From: Thiomicrorhabdus sp. zzn3
GTDB taxonomy: Bacteria > Pseudomonadota > Gammaproteobacteria > Thiomicrospirales > Thiomicrospiraceae
Direction: 5' to 3'
DNA: 64,000 nucleotides
NCBI RefSeq assembly: GCF_029767755.1
Contig: NZ_JARUQS010000001.1
Location: 310,001-374,000 of the forward strand
The notes below the pieces were generated by a model. The model was not told the origin of the DNA. It did not search any database and saw only the letters and a program-made list of their open reading frames with translations. This document shows, piece by piece, positions 30,161 through 38,501 of the stretch (within the stretch, counting starts at the first letter, position 1; each line of letters begins with the position of its first letter). The translations under genes were made by a program, and so were the position numbers.

Positions 30161-31263
30161 AGGTTTTGATTACGGGAGCAAATGGATTTGTAGCTAAAAA
30201 CCTTCTAGTCCATCTTGCGGAGAGAATGGATATTGAAGTTGTCCCTTTTACTCGCCAGAATGATTTGGACGATCTCGATAATCTTGTTGATGAAGTAGAT
30301 TTTGTTTTTCATCTTGCAGGCGTGAATCGCCCGAAGACAGAAGCCGAGTTTGCAGAAGGGAATGCCGATTTAACTAAAATGCTTTGTGAAGCTTGCTCAA
30401 AAACTGGAAGAAGTATCCCAATTCTTTTTTCTTCCTCCATTCAGGCGACATTGGATAACCCGTACGGGAAAAGTAAATTGGAGGCTGAAAAGGTAATTAG
30501 ATCTTATTCGGAACAGAATAATGTCCCTGTTTATATCTTTAGGCTTCCCAATGTTTTTGGAAAATGGAGTAAGCCTAATTACAACTCCGTCGTTGCTACG
30601 TTTTGCCACAATATAGGGCAGGAGCTTCCCATCCAGATTAATGACCCAAGTCACCTTGTTCGTTTGGTATATGTGGATGATGTGGTCAAACATTTTATTT
30701 CCGTTATGGAGGGCACAGTTCAGCAAAATGGTTTTTGCGAAGTAGCGCCCGTTTATGAGATTACGGTCGGAGAGTTGGCGGATAAGATCTTGTCTTATAA
30801 AGGCAGCAGGGAAAGTTTAGTGACTGAACCTGTCGGTACAGGGCTGGATCGCGCATTACATTCGACCTATTTAAGTTATTTGAAGCCTGAGCAATTTTCC
30901 TATCCGTTGATCAAGCACGGAGACGAGAGAGGCGTGTTTGTCGAAATGCTTAAAACCAAAGACAGTGGCCAATTTTCATTTTTTACAGCACATCCAGGCA
31001 TTACCCGGGGCGGACATTACCATCATACGAAAACCGAAAAGTTTTTAGTGTTGAAAGGAAATGCTCTATTTAAATTCCGAAATGTAGTAACGGATGAATA
31101 TTACGAGCTGGAAACGAACGGTGATGAACCGGTGGTTGTGGAAACTGTGCCGGGATGGACTCATGACATTACCAATGTCGGCGATGAAGAAATGATTGTT
31201 ATGCTGTGGGCTAACGAGATTTTTGACAGAGATAACCCTGATACTTATGCAAAACCGCTTTAA
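30157..31263 (+). CDS. capF: UDP-2-acetamido-2,6-dideoxy-L-talose-forming reductase (CapF/FnlB/WbjC-like)
   Basis: Second enzyme of UDP-L-FucNAc synthesis: epimerises and reduces the CapE product. The 368-residue protein has an N-terminal Rossmann domain (LITGANGFVAKNLL, about 4-17). A C-terminal cupin domain (about 245-368) contains GGHYHHTKTEKFLVLKGN, supplying metal-binding His residues. This two-domain architecture is specific to CapF. ATG 30157 overlaps the capE stop; a GTG nine bases earlier is less likely. Confidence 0.92.
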   Translation: MKVLITGANGFVAKNLLVHLAERMDIEVVPFTRQNDLDDLDNLVDEVDFVFHLAGVNRPKTEAEFAEGNADLTKMLCEACSKTGRSIPILFSSSIQATLDNPYGKSKLEAEKVIRSYSEQNNVPVYIFRLPNVFGKWSKPNYNSVVATFCHNIGQELPIQINDPSHLVRLVYVDDVVKHFISVMEGTVQQNGFCEVAPVYEITVGELADKILSYKGSRESLVTEPVGTGLDRALHSTYLSYLKPEQFSYPLIKHGDERGVFVEMLKTKDSGQFSFFTAHPGITRGGHYHHTKTEKFLVLKGNALFKFRNVVTDEYYELETNGDEPVVVETVPGWTHDITNVGDEEMIVMLWANEIFDRDNPDTYAKPL

Positions 31264-31271
31264 GGATTGAA

Positions 31272-32402
31272 ATGAAGAAATTAAAAGTAATGACCGTGGT
31301 AGGCACGCGACCTGAAATTATCCGTTTGGCTTGTGTGATGAAAAAACTGGATGAGTATTGTGAGCATGTTTTGGTTCATACTGGTCAAAACTACGACTAT
31401 GAGTTGAATGAAATTTTTTTTAACGATTTGGGAATTCGCAAACCGGATTATTTTTTGGGTGCTGCGGGTGCATCAGGTGCAGAAACCATTGGTAATGTGA
31501 TTATCGCGGTCGATAAGGTTTTGGCGGAGGTGCAGCCAGAGGCTTTACTGGTGTTGGGCGATACTAACAGCTGTATGGCGGTGTTGCCGGCCAAGCGTCG
31601 TAAGATTCCGACTTTTCACATGGAAGCAGGCAATCGTTGTTTTGATCAGCGTGTACCAGAAGAGATTAACCGCCGTTTAGTGGACCACATGGCGGATATT
31701 AATTTAACCTACAGCTCAATTGCACGGGATTACTTGTTAAGTGAGGGATTACCTGCAGATATGGTGATTAAAACCGGTAGTCCGATGTTTGAGGTATTAG
31801 ATACCTATCGTGAAGGTATTGAGCAGTCGGATGTGCTGGAGCGTTTAGAGCTTAAAAAACATCAATTTTTTGTTGTGAGTGCTCATCGCGAAGAGAACGT
31901 CGATTCTGATAAAAACTTTTTAAATTTGGTTGAATCGCTGAATACGATTGCGGAAACCTATCAAATGACAGTCATTGTTTCGACTCACCCAAGAACGCAA
32001 AAACGTGTCGATGCTATGGGTGTGACATTTAATCCGTTGGTGCGTTTGTTAAAGCCGCTAGGGTTTAAAGATTACAACAAATTGCAGTTGTGTGCCAAAG
32101 CAGTGTTGTCTGATAGTGGCACGATTAACGAAGAGTCCTCAATCATGAACTTTCCGGCATTAAATTTACGTGAATCTCATGAGCGTCCAGAAGGGATGGA
32201 GGAAGCCGCCGTAATTATGACGGGGTTACATAAAGACCGCATTATGCAAAGCCTGGCGGTAATCGAAGATCAACCGAGAGATAGTGAACGTTTAATTCGC
32301 CAGGTGTATGATTACTCAATGCCGAATGTTTCCGACAAAGTGGTGCGCATTATCCATAGTTATACCGATTATGTTAATCGCGTGGTTTGGAAGAAATATT
32401 AA
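31272..32402 (+). CDS. capG: UDP-L-FucNAc-forming 2-epimerase (CapG/FnlC/WbjD-like)
   Basis: Third enzyme of the pathway, a UDP-GlcNAc 2-epimerase-fold protein of 376 residues producing UDP-N-acetyl-L-fucosamine. Family segments seen: VGTRPEIIRLACVMKKLD at the N-terminus, TGQNYDYELNEIFF, HMEAGNRCFDQRVPEE and SAHREENVD. The CapG group rather than the plain WecB group is supported by the gene order behind capE and capF. AAGGA lies six bases before the ATG. Confidence 0.92.
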   Translation: MKKLKVMTVVGTRPEIIRLACVMKKLDEYCEHVLVHTGQNYDYELNEIFFNDLGIRKPDYFLGAAGASGAETIGNVIIAVDKVLAEVQPEALLVLGDTNSCMAVLPAKRRKIPTFHMEAGNRCFDQRVPEEINRRLVDHMADINLTYSSIARDYLLSEGLPADMVIKTGSPMFEVLDTYREGIEQSDVLERLELKKHQFFVVSAHREENVDSDKNFLNLVESLNTIAETYQMTVIVSTHPRTQKRVDAMGVTFNPLVRLLKPLGFKDYNKLQLCAKAVLSDSGTINEESSIMNFPALNLRESHERPEGMEEAAVIMTGLHKDRIMQSLAVIEDQPRDSERLIRQVYDYSMPNVSDKVVRIIHSYTDYVNRVVWKKY

Positions 32403-32404
32403 TA

Positions 32405-33598
32405 ATGGACGCCTTGCTAATACACCGGTTTTATTCACCTGACTCTCCACCATACGCATCAATTCTTGAAGATATGCGAGGGATGTTATCTTCTCAGGTT
32501 GAGTGTGTGGATATTCTCGCTTCACAACCTTCGTATAAATCTGTAGATAAGTCAAAAGCTTTCGATTGGAAAGTTAAAGATGGATTGGGCGTTGTTTATC
32601 GTTTGCCGGTTTTTAAATTCAATAATCAAAAGGTAAATAAAGCGCTAAATTTCTTCTGGTTCCCATTCGTTGCTTTCTGGTTTGTATTGTTTGGTAAAAA
32701 ATACAAGGTTGTAACGGTCTCGACCTCGCCACCTGTATTACTGGCATTTAGCGTTGCATTGGCCTGTAAAATCAGGGGAATGAAGCTGGTATACCATTGC
32801 ATGGATATTCATCCTGAAATAGGACAGATATCTGGAGAGTTTAAGAAGAAGTGGGTGTTTAATTTTCTTAAAAGATTGGATCAGTTTACATGCCGAGTTG
32901 CGAGTCGGATTATTGTGCTGTCTAAGGATATGCTGCAGAGCTTGTTGCAAAGAGATCCAAGCCTACAAGATAAGATTCAGATTATAAATAATTATAATTT
33001 GGGCGGCGAACAGTTGGGCGAACAGGCGTTTTTCGATCCAAACGACGGCAGGTTTCGAGTTGTTTTTGCAGGTAATATTGGGCGTTTTCAAAACTTGGAT
33101 TTTTTAGTTAAGGCTTTGGCTCAAGCCGACAAAGTCAGTAGTGTTCAGCTCGTTTTTGTTGGAGAGGGAGCCGCTCTAAAGCAATTGAAAAGTCAGGTAA
33201 AGGAATTAAATTTAGAGGAACAGGTTCAGTTTATTCCGCACCAAACAATAGATGTTGCAAAAAGAATTATTAAAGATTCTCAGGTTGCGGTAGTGAGTTT
33301 GCAGGACAAGGTCATCCGTTATGCCTATCCAAGTAAAACTATGACCTATCTTTCTTTAGGTGTTCCAGTACTGGCTCTGGTTGAAGAAGACTCTGAGTTG
33401 GCGGAAACGTTAATTAAACATCAGCTTGGTTGGGTGTGTTCTCCAGAGAATTTATCAAAAATGTCTGATCTGTTTTTAGAAATAAGTCAATCAGCCCATG
33501 AATTCGATGAAAAGACTATTCAAAGCTTTTTTGATAGTAACCTATCTAAGGAAAGCTTTGAATCAAAATTTTTATGTTTGATGAAAGCTGTTATTTGA
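32405..33598 (+). CDS. GT4 glycosyltransferase, probable L-FucNAc transferase (WbuB-like)
   Basis: A GT-B enzyme of 397 residues whose N-terminus (MDALLIHRFYSPDSPPYAS) and C-terminal GT1 domain (FAGNIGRFQNLDFLVKAL, VGEGAALKQL, YPSKTMTYLSLGVPVLA) match the WbuB-type transferases that follow fnlA-fnlB-fnlC in several O-antigen loci. The role inferred from this order is transfer of L-FucNAc to the lipid-linked acceptor. The start is ATG 32405; the frame opens six codons earlier at a TTG within capG. Confidence 0.8.
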   Translation: MDALLIHRFYSPDSPPYASILEDMRGMLSSQVECVDILASQPSYKSVDKSKAFDWKVKDGLGVVYRLPVFKFNNQKVNKALNFFWFPFVAFWFVLFGKKYKVVTVSTSPPVLLAFSVALACKIRGMKLVYHCMDIHPEIGQISGEFKKKWVFNFLKRLDQFTCRVASRIIVLSKDMLQSLLQRDPSLQDKIQIINNYNLGGEQLGEQAFFDPNDGRFRVVFAGNIGRFQNLDFLVKALAQADKVSSVQLVFVGEGAALKQLKSQVKELNLEEQVQFIPHQTIDVAKRIIKDSQVAVVSLQDKVIRYAYPSKTMTYLSLGVPVLALVEEDSELAETLIKHQLGWVCSPENLSKMSDLFLEISQSAHEFDEKTIQSFFDSNLSKESFESKFLCLMKAVI

Positions 33599-33605
33599 GG
33601 AAATA

Positions 33606-34466
33606 ATGAATTATCAACCTATAGTGATTATTGGGGCGCCGCGTTCTGGTACGAATATGTTGCGCGATGTCCTATGTGAATTCCAGGGAGTGGGAACTTG
33701 GCCCTGTGATGAAATTAATTATATCTGGCGACACGGTAATATTCGTTCAGAAACGGACGAGTATACAATAGAAATGGCTCGGCCAGACGTTAAGAAGTTT
33801 ATACGTAAAGAATTCGATCAGTTTGCTAAACAAGAAAATTTAAACTTTTTAATTGAAAAAACGTGTGCGAACTCATTACGTGTACCTTTTGTGGATCAAG
33901 TTGTTCCTGAAGCGAAATATATTTTCATTGTCCGAGATGGTGTCGATGCAGTCGGTTCCGCAACTCTTCGTTGGAAAGCTAAACTGGATATACCCTATAT
34001 TTTGAAGAAGGTTCGTTATGTACCGTGGTCAGATCTGCCATATTATGGGTTTCGTTATATTGGAAGTCGGATTTATAAGTTCTTTTCTAAGGAGCAACGC
34101 TTATCTTTTTGGGGACCTCAGTTTAATGGTTTGAATGAAGCGCTAGATAAATATTCGCTTGAAGAGGTTTGCGCTTTGCAGTGGCAGCGATGCGTAGATC
34201 TTTCGGAAGACGCTTTTCAAAAAATGTCTGACGACAAGATCGTGCGCGTTAAGTATGAAGATTTTGTTTCTAACCCGGTTGATGAGCTTACTCGAATTCT
34301 TCAAGAGTTACATATTCCTTTTGAGACTATTCGGGCTAAAGAAGCGGTAAAATCTGTCACTAGCCGAAGTATTGGAAAAGGACGAAAGGCTTTGAATGAT
34401 GGGCAGTTAAAGGCGGTTTCTGGATTGTTATCAGAAACCCTTCAGAGATATGGTTATGATAGCTAA
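33606..34466 (+). CDS. PAPS-dependent sulfotransferase
   Basis: A cytoplasmic protein of 286 residues predicted to move sulfate from PAPS to a hydroxyl, presumably of a sugar. The 5'-phosphosulfate loop is GAPRSGT (10-16). The 3'-phosphate-binding strand-helix is YIFIVRDGVDAVGSA near residues 100-114. A C-terminal SIGKGRKAL segment resembles the RxGxxG-like co-substrate motif. GAGG stands five bases before ATG. It lies between an L-FucNAc transferase and the phosphoglycosyl transferase and overlaps the latter by 17 bases, so it is part of the glycan pathway. PAPS can come from the cysDNC genes at 12.8-17.5 kb. Confidence 0.85.
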   Translation: MNYQPIVIIGAPRSGTNMLRDVLCEFQGVGTWPCDEINYIWRHGNIRSETDEYTIEMARPDVKKFIRKEFDQFAKQENLNFLIEKTCANSLRVPFVDQVVPEAKYIFIVRDGVDAVGSATLRWKAKLDIPYILKKVRYVPWSDLPYYGFRYIGSRIYKFFSKEQRLSFWGPQFNGLNEALDKYSLEEVCALQWQRCVDLSEDAFQKMSDDKIVRVKYEDFVSNPVDELTRILQELHIPFETIRAKEAVKSVTSRSIGKGRKALNDGQLKAVSGLLSETLQRYGYDS

Positions 34467-35067
34467 AGGGTTGTCTTTTCAATCTGCTTTAACTAAAAGA
34501 GCATTTGATTTTTTTGTGTCTTTATTTGGCTTATTGACGACTTCTCCAATTGTTTTATTGGCTTGGTTCGTTGCTTCCGTCGAAACAAAGTCTAATGGTT
34601 TTTTTATTCAACAACGTGTGGGTAAAAATGGAAAACTCTTTAAAGTAGTTAAAATAAAAACCATGAAACAAGTTGAAGGTGTTGATACGAGTATTACTGC
34701 TTCTAATGATGTGCGGATTACTAAAAGCGGTGCATTTTTTAGAAAAACAAAAATCGATGAGTTGCCCCAATTGTGGAATGTATTGCTTGGACAGATGAGT
34801 TTTGTGGGGCCGAGGCCCGATGTGCCAGGGTATGCAGATCAGTTAGAAGGTGAGGATCGAATTGTTTTGTCTATTCGTCCAGGCATTACGGGACCAGCTT
34901 CATTGAAGTACAAGGATGAGGAGTCATTGCTTGCGGTACAGCCTGATCCAAAGAAATACAATGATGAAGTGATTTGGCCGGACAAAGTAAAGATTAACAG
35001 AGACTATATTAAAAATTATTCTTTTGCCAAAGACATTTATTATATTTGGAAAACCATTGTAGGTTGA
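34450..35067 (+). CDS. Initiating phosphoglycosyl transferase (PglC/WcaJ-type, short monotopic form)
   Basis: Transfers a sugar-1-phosphate to undecaprenyl phosphate to start the repeat unit. The 205-residue protein has one N-terminal re-entrant hydrophobic segment (about 18-42), then the core of the bacterial sugar transferase family: FFIQQRVGKNGKLFKVVKIKTM, RKTKIDELPQLWNVLLGQMSFVGPRPD and SIRPGITGPASLKY. Its length fits the small PglC-like form lacking the WcaJ N-terminal membrane domain. The downstream DegT and dehydratase genes suggest the first sugar may be a diamino-6-deoxyhexose, as in bacillosamine systems. Confidence 0.9.
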   Translation: MVMIAKGLSFQSALTKRAFDFFVSLFGLLTTSPIVLLAWFVASVETKSNGFFIQQRVGKNGKLFKVVKIKTMKQVEGVDTSITASNDVRITKSGAFFRKTKIDELPQLWNVLLGQMSFVGPRPDVPGYADQLEGEDRIVLSIRPGITGPASLKYKDEESLLAVQPDPKKYNDEVIWPDKVKINRDYIKNYSFAKDIYYIWKTIVG

Positions 35068-35068
35068 T

Positions 35069-36244
35069 ATGTTGAATACAAAATTTTCTCCATGGCCTTC
35101 TTTTACGCAGGAAGAAGTGGATGCGGTTTCGAACGTTTTATTGTCTAATAGGGTGAATTATTGGACAGGCCAAGAAGGGCGTGAATTTGAGAAGGAATTT
35201 GCGGTTTGGTGTGGTACAAAATATGCCATTGCAGTGGCAAATGGTACCCTAGCGCTGGATGTAACGTTGAAAGCTATGGGCATTAGCGAGGGGGATGAAG
35301 TGATAGTGACTTCACGCACCTTTTTGGCATCAGTTTCTTCAATTGTAAATGCTGGGGCCAAGCCTGTATTTGCGGATGTGTCGCGCGATTCGCAGAATAT
35401 TACGCCGGAATCGGTGCGCGCGGTGTTATCTCCGAAGACGAAGGCGGTTATGTGTGTGCATTTGGCGGGGTGGCCGTGCGAAATGGATGGCATGATGGCC
35501 TTAGCGGATGAGTTTGGCCTCTATGTTATTGAAGACTGTGCTCAGGCACATGGGGCAAAGTATAAGGGCAGGCCTGTTGGTTCTATTGGACATATTGGTG
35601 CGTGGAGTTTTTGCCAGGATAAGATTATGAGCACTGGAGGCGAAGGCGGTATGGTGACCACCAATGATGAGGCTTTATGGAAGACGATGTGGGCCTATAA
35701 AGATCATGGCAAGTCTTGGGATGCGGTGTATAACACCGAACATCCACCGGGGTTTCGCTGGTTGCATGAATCTTTCGGTACAAACTGGCGTATGACGGAA
35801 ATGCAGGCTGCAATTGGAAGAATTCAGCTTAGAAGAATGCCCGAATGGCATCAAAAACGTTTGGCGTATGCGAATCGCATTTGGCAAACTGCACAATCTC
35901 TAAAAGGGTTACGCGTTCCCGAAGTACCAGGCTGTATCGATCATGCTGCTTATAAATGTTATGTTTTTGTGGAACCGTCCGAGCTGGCTGAAGGTTGGGA
36001 TCGTGATCGTATAATGCGAGAAATAAATGCAATGGGTGTGCCATGTTATTCAGGCTCTTGTTCTGAAGTGTATTTGGAAAAGGCATTTGATGGCACCGAA
36101 TTTAGACCGAATCAGAGATTGCCGGTGGCTAAAGAACTGGGTGAGACGTCATTAATGCTTTTAGTTCATCCGACGTTGTCAGAATCTGAAATAAACTTCA
36201 CCTGTGAGGCTATCATTGCAGTGATGCAAGCTGCAGGAAAATAG
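35069..36244 (+). CDS. DegT/DnrJ/EryC1/StrS aminotransferase
   Basis: A PLP-dependent sugar aminotransferase of 391 residues. PLP-site features: VANGTLALDVTLKA, YVIEDCAQAHGAKYKG and the Schiff-base Lys in FCQDKIMSTGGEGG. It is clearly distinct from the WecE at 24482. Its position before the WbpM/PglF-like dehydratase suggests it aminates UDP-4-keto-6-deoxy-GlcNAc to a UDP-4-amino-4,6-dideoxy-GlcNAc type sugar. The exact product stereochemistry cannot be read from sequence. It starts one base after the preceding stop. Confidence 0.85.
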   Translation: MLNTKFSPWPSFTQEEVDAVSNVLLSNRVNYWTGQEGREFEKEFAVWCGTKYAIAVANGTLALDVTLKAMGISEGDEVIVTSRTFLASVSSIVNAGAKPVFADVSRDSQNITPESVRAVLSPKTKAVMCVHLAGWPCEMDGMMALADEFGLYVIEDCAQAHGAKYKGRPVGSIGHIGAWSFCQDKIMSTGGEGGMVTTNDEALWKTMWAYKDHGKSWDAVYNTEHPPGFRWLHESFGTNWRMTEMQAAIGRIQLRRMPEWHQKRLAYANRIWQTAQSLKGLRVPEVPGCIDHAAYKCYVFVEPSELAEGWDRDRIMREINAMGVPCYSGSCSEVYLEKAFDGTEFRPNQRLPVAKELGETSLMLLVHPTLSESEINFTCEAIIAVMQAAGK

Positions 36245-36251
36245 GTTTTTA

Positions 36252-38162
36252 ATGGTGCCAGTCAAGTATTTACTCTCTCTTCCTCGCTTCCAAAAGCGCC
36301 TGATCTCTATTATGGTAGATGTCATCGGTTTATGGTTTGCGACCATATTTGCAATTTGGTTGCGATTTGGGGAATCGGTATTTCCTATTACCGAATTTGT
36401 TCCGGCGATTGTGTTGTTGCCGGTTGTGGCCTTACCGGTATTTATTAATCAGGGCTTATATCGGGCCGTTATTCGCTATATTGGTCACCGCTTTGCCATT
36501 ACCGTATTAACCTCGGTTTCTATTGTGTTTGCCTTGTGGGCGGCAGCTATATTTATGCTTGATTTGGCGTTTCCCCGTTCGGCGATTGTTATTACTTGGT
36601 TGTTGGCTCTGCTTTATATTTCCAGTACACGTATTTTGGCGCGCTGGTTATTGGCAGAAGGTGCGGTTACGGGCAAATCCAACAAGCATAAAAATGTCGT
36701 TGTATTTGGGGCAGGGGCATCGGGCAAACAGTTGGTGAGTGCGGTTCAAAAAATTCCCTGGATCAAGGTGATCGGCTTTATTGATGATGACCCTAATTTA
36801 CAAAATCATGACATTTATTCGGTAAGGGTGTTTGCTCGCCAAGATTTGGATCGTCTGATTGCCGATTTTAGTGTGGCTGAAGTGTTTATTGCGATTCCTT
36901 CGCTTTCCGCTCTGCAGCGTAAACAGGTGATTGAATGGCTTGAGCCCTATCCGGTGAAGGTTTCTACGTTGCCGGGTATGGATGAAATTGTTTCCGGAAA
37001 AATTTCCTTTTCTGATATTCGCGAGGTGAATATTGAGGATTTGCTCGGGCGAGATCCGGTGCCACCCAAGCCGGAATTACTATCTCAATGCATTACCGAT
37101 CAAGTGGTGCTGATTACCGGTGCCGGCGGGTCGATTGGCTCTGAGCTATGCCGCAAAGTGTTGCGACAAAAGCCGAGTGTTTTAATTTTGTATGAACTGA
37201 GCGAATTGGCGCTTTATACAATCGAGCACGAATTAAAGCAGATGCTGGATCCCAGTCAAACGGAGCTGATTACGATTTTGGGCAGTGTGTTGGATGAAGC
37301 CAAGCTTCGCCGGTTAATGCAGTGTTATAAAGTCAACTCGGTTTATCATGCCGCGGCTTACAAGCATGTGCCAATGGTGGAACACAATATTCGGGAAGGG
37401 ATTGTAAACAATGCGTTTGGCACTCATGTGTGTGCCAAGGCCGCGGCCGATTGCGGTGTACAAAACTTTGTACTCATATCCACCGATAAGGCAGTGCGTC
37501 CTACCAATGTGATGGGGGCCAGCAAACGCTTGGCGGAGATGGTGCTACAGGCATTGCAGGAGGTGTACCCTAACACTCGTTTTGTAATGGTGCGCTTTGG
37601 TAATGTTTTGGGCTCTTCCGGTTCGGTGATTCCTCTTTTTAGAAAGCAGGTTGCTCAGGGAGGACCGGTGACGGTCACCCATAAAGAGATTACCCGTTAT
37701 TTTATGACCATTCCCGAAGCGGCATCCCTGGTGGTACAGGCAGGTTCCATGGGTATCGGCGGCGATGTATTCGTCCTTGATATGGGCGAGCCGGTCAAAA
37801 TCGACGCGCTGGCCAGAAAAGTCATCAAGCTTTCTGGTTTGGAAGTAATGGATGAAAACGGCGATGGCGATATTGAGATTCAATATTCGGGACTGCGTCC
37901 GGGGGAGAAACTTTATGAAGAGCTGTTGATTGGCGATAACGTCGATGGTACCGATCATCCTCGGATTATGAAGGCGCACGAAGAGTTTTTGCCTTACGAT
38001 GTGTTACAGACTGAATTTATAGAGCTGGAAGCCGCTTTAAACCGCTATGACTTCGACTTGGTATTGAATCAGTTGGCAAAAGTGGTGTCGGGCTTTAATC
38101 ATTCGTCGGGCATAGTGGACTATTTGAAGTGCGAAGCAGTCGATAAAATAACGAGGTGGTAG
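36252..38162 (+). CDS. UDP-GlcNAc 4,6-dehydratase, membrane form (WbpM/PglF/CapD-like)
   Basis: A 636-residue inner-membrane protein. Four membrane helices occupy about residues 15-130. A first Rossmann domain (VVVFGAGASGKQLV, about 150-163) and a second catalytic SDR domain follow, with VLITGAGGSIGSELCRK near 290 and LISTDKAVRPTNVMGASKRLAEM, again with Met replacing the usual catalytic Tyr, as is known for this family. It forms UDP-4-keto-6-deoxy-GlcNAc, the likely substrate of the DegT enzyme just upstream. Length and architecture are normal for full-length WbpM. Confidence 0.92.
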   Translation: MVPVKYLLSLPRFQKRLISIMVDVIGLWFATIFAIWLRFGESVFPITEFVPAIVLLPVVALPVFINQGLYRAVIRYIGHRFAITVLTSVSIVFALWAAAIFMLDLAFPRSAIVITWLLALLYISSTRILARWLLAEGAVTGKSNKHKNVVVFGAGASGKQLVSAVQKIPWIKVIGFIDDDPNLQNHDIYSVRVFARQDLDRLIADFSVAEVFIAIPSLSALQRKQVIEWLEPYPVKVSTLPGMDEIVSGKISFSDIREVNIEDLLGRDPVPPKPELLSQCITDQVVLITGAGGSIGSELCRKVLRQKPSVLILYELSELALYTIEHELKQMLDPSQTELITILGSVLDEAKLRRLMQCYKVNSVYHAAAYKHVPMVEHNIREGIVNNAFGTHVCAKAAADCGVQNFVLISTDKAVRPTNVMGASKRLAEMVLQALQEVYPNTRFVMVRFGNVLGSSGSVIPLFRKQVAQGGPVTVTHKEITRYFMTIPEAASLVVQAGSMGIGGDVFVLDMGEPVKIDALARKVIKLSGLEVMDENGDGDIEIQYSGLRPGEKLYEELLIGDNVDGTDHPRIMKAHEEFLPYDVLQTEFIELEAALNRYDFDLVLNQLAKVVSGFNHSSGIVDYLKCEAVDKITRW

Positions 38163-38163
38163 T

Positions 38164-38439
38164 ATGAAAAAGGCGCTGCAAGATTGGATGAAACAGAACC
38201 CGGATAAGGGGGCTAAGCGTGGTAAGAGTAATCAGTTTGAGGCGTATAAAGAAGAGCTCAAGGTCTTATTGCAAGCAGGCTATACCACCCAAAAAATTGC
38301 TCTGTACCTTGAAGAGGTGGAAAAGGTAAAGTTTAAGAAAAAAGATGGGAAAAATGTGATAACCTCCTTGTCCTCTTACTTGCGCGAATTGGCGAAAGTG
38401 CATGGTATTAGCAGAAAGGGCCGAAATCCAACTTCTTAA
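38164..38439 (+). CDS. Small basic protein of unknown function
   Basis: A 91-residue protein rich in Lys, with no signal peptide or membrane segment. After a basic N-terminus (NPDKGAKRGKSNQF) it looks all-helical, with AGYTTQKIALYLEEV and VITSLSSYLRELAKVHGI. The pattern loosely recalls small DNA-binding proteins of plasmid relaxosomes or helix-turn-helix proteins; I cannot name a family. A good ribosome-binding site (GAGGTGG) precedes ATG, and it begins one base after the dehydratase stop, so it is very likely expressed with the glycan genes. A regulator of the locus is possible but unproven. Confidence 0.6.
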   Translation: MKKALQDWMKQNPDKGAKRGKSNQFEAYKEELKVLLQAGYTTQKIALYLEEVEKVKFKKKDGKNVITSLSSYLRELAKVHGISRKGRNPTS

Positions 38440-38501
38440 ATAAAGTGTATTTGTATCCCAATTAATTCAACAAAAATATTTTACTAGGCCATTTATTTAT
38501 C

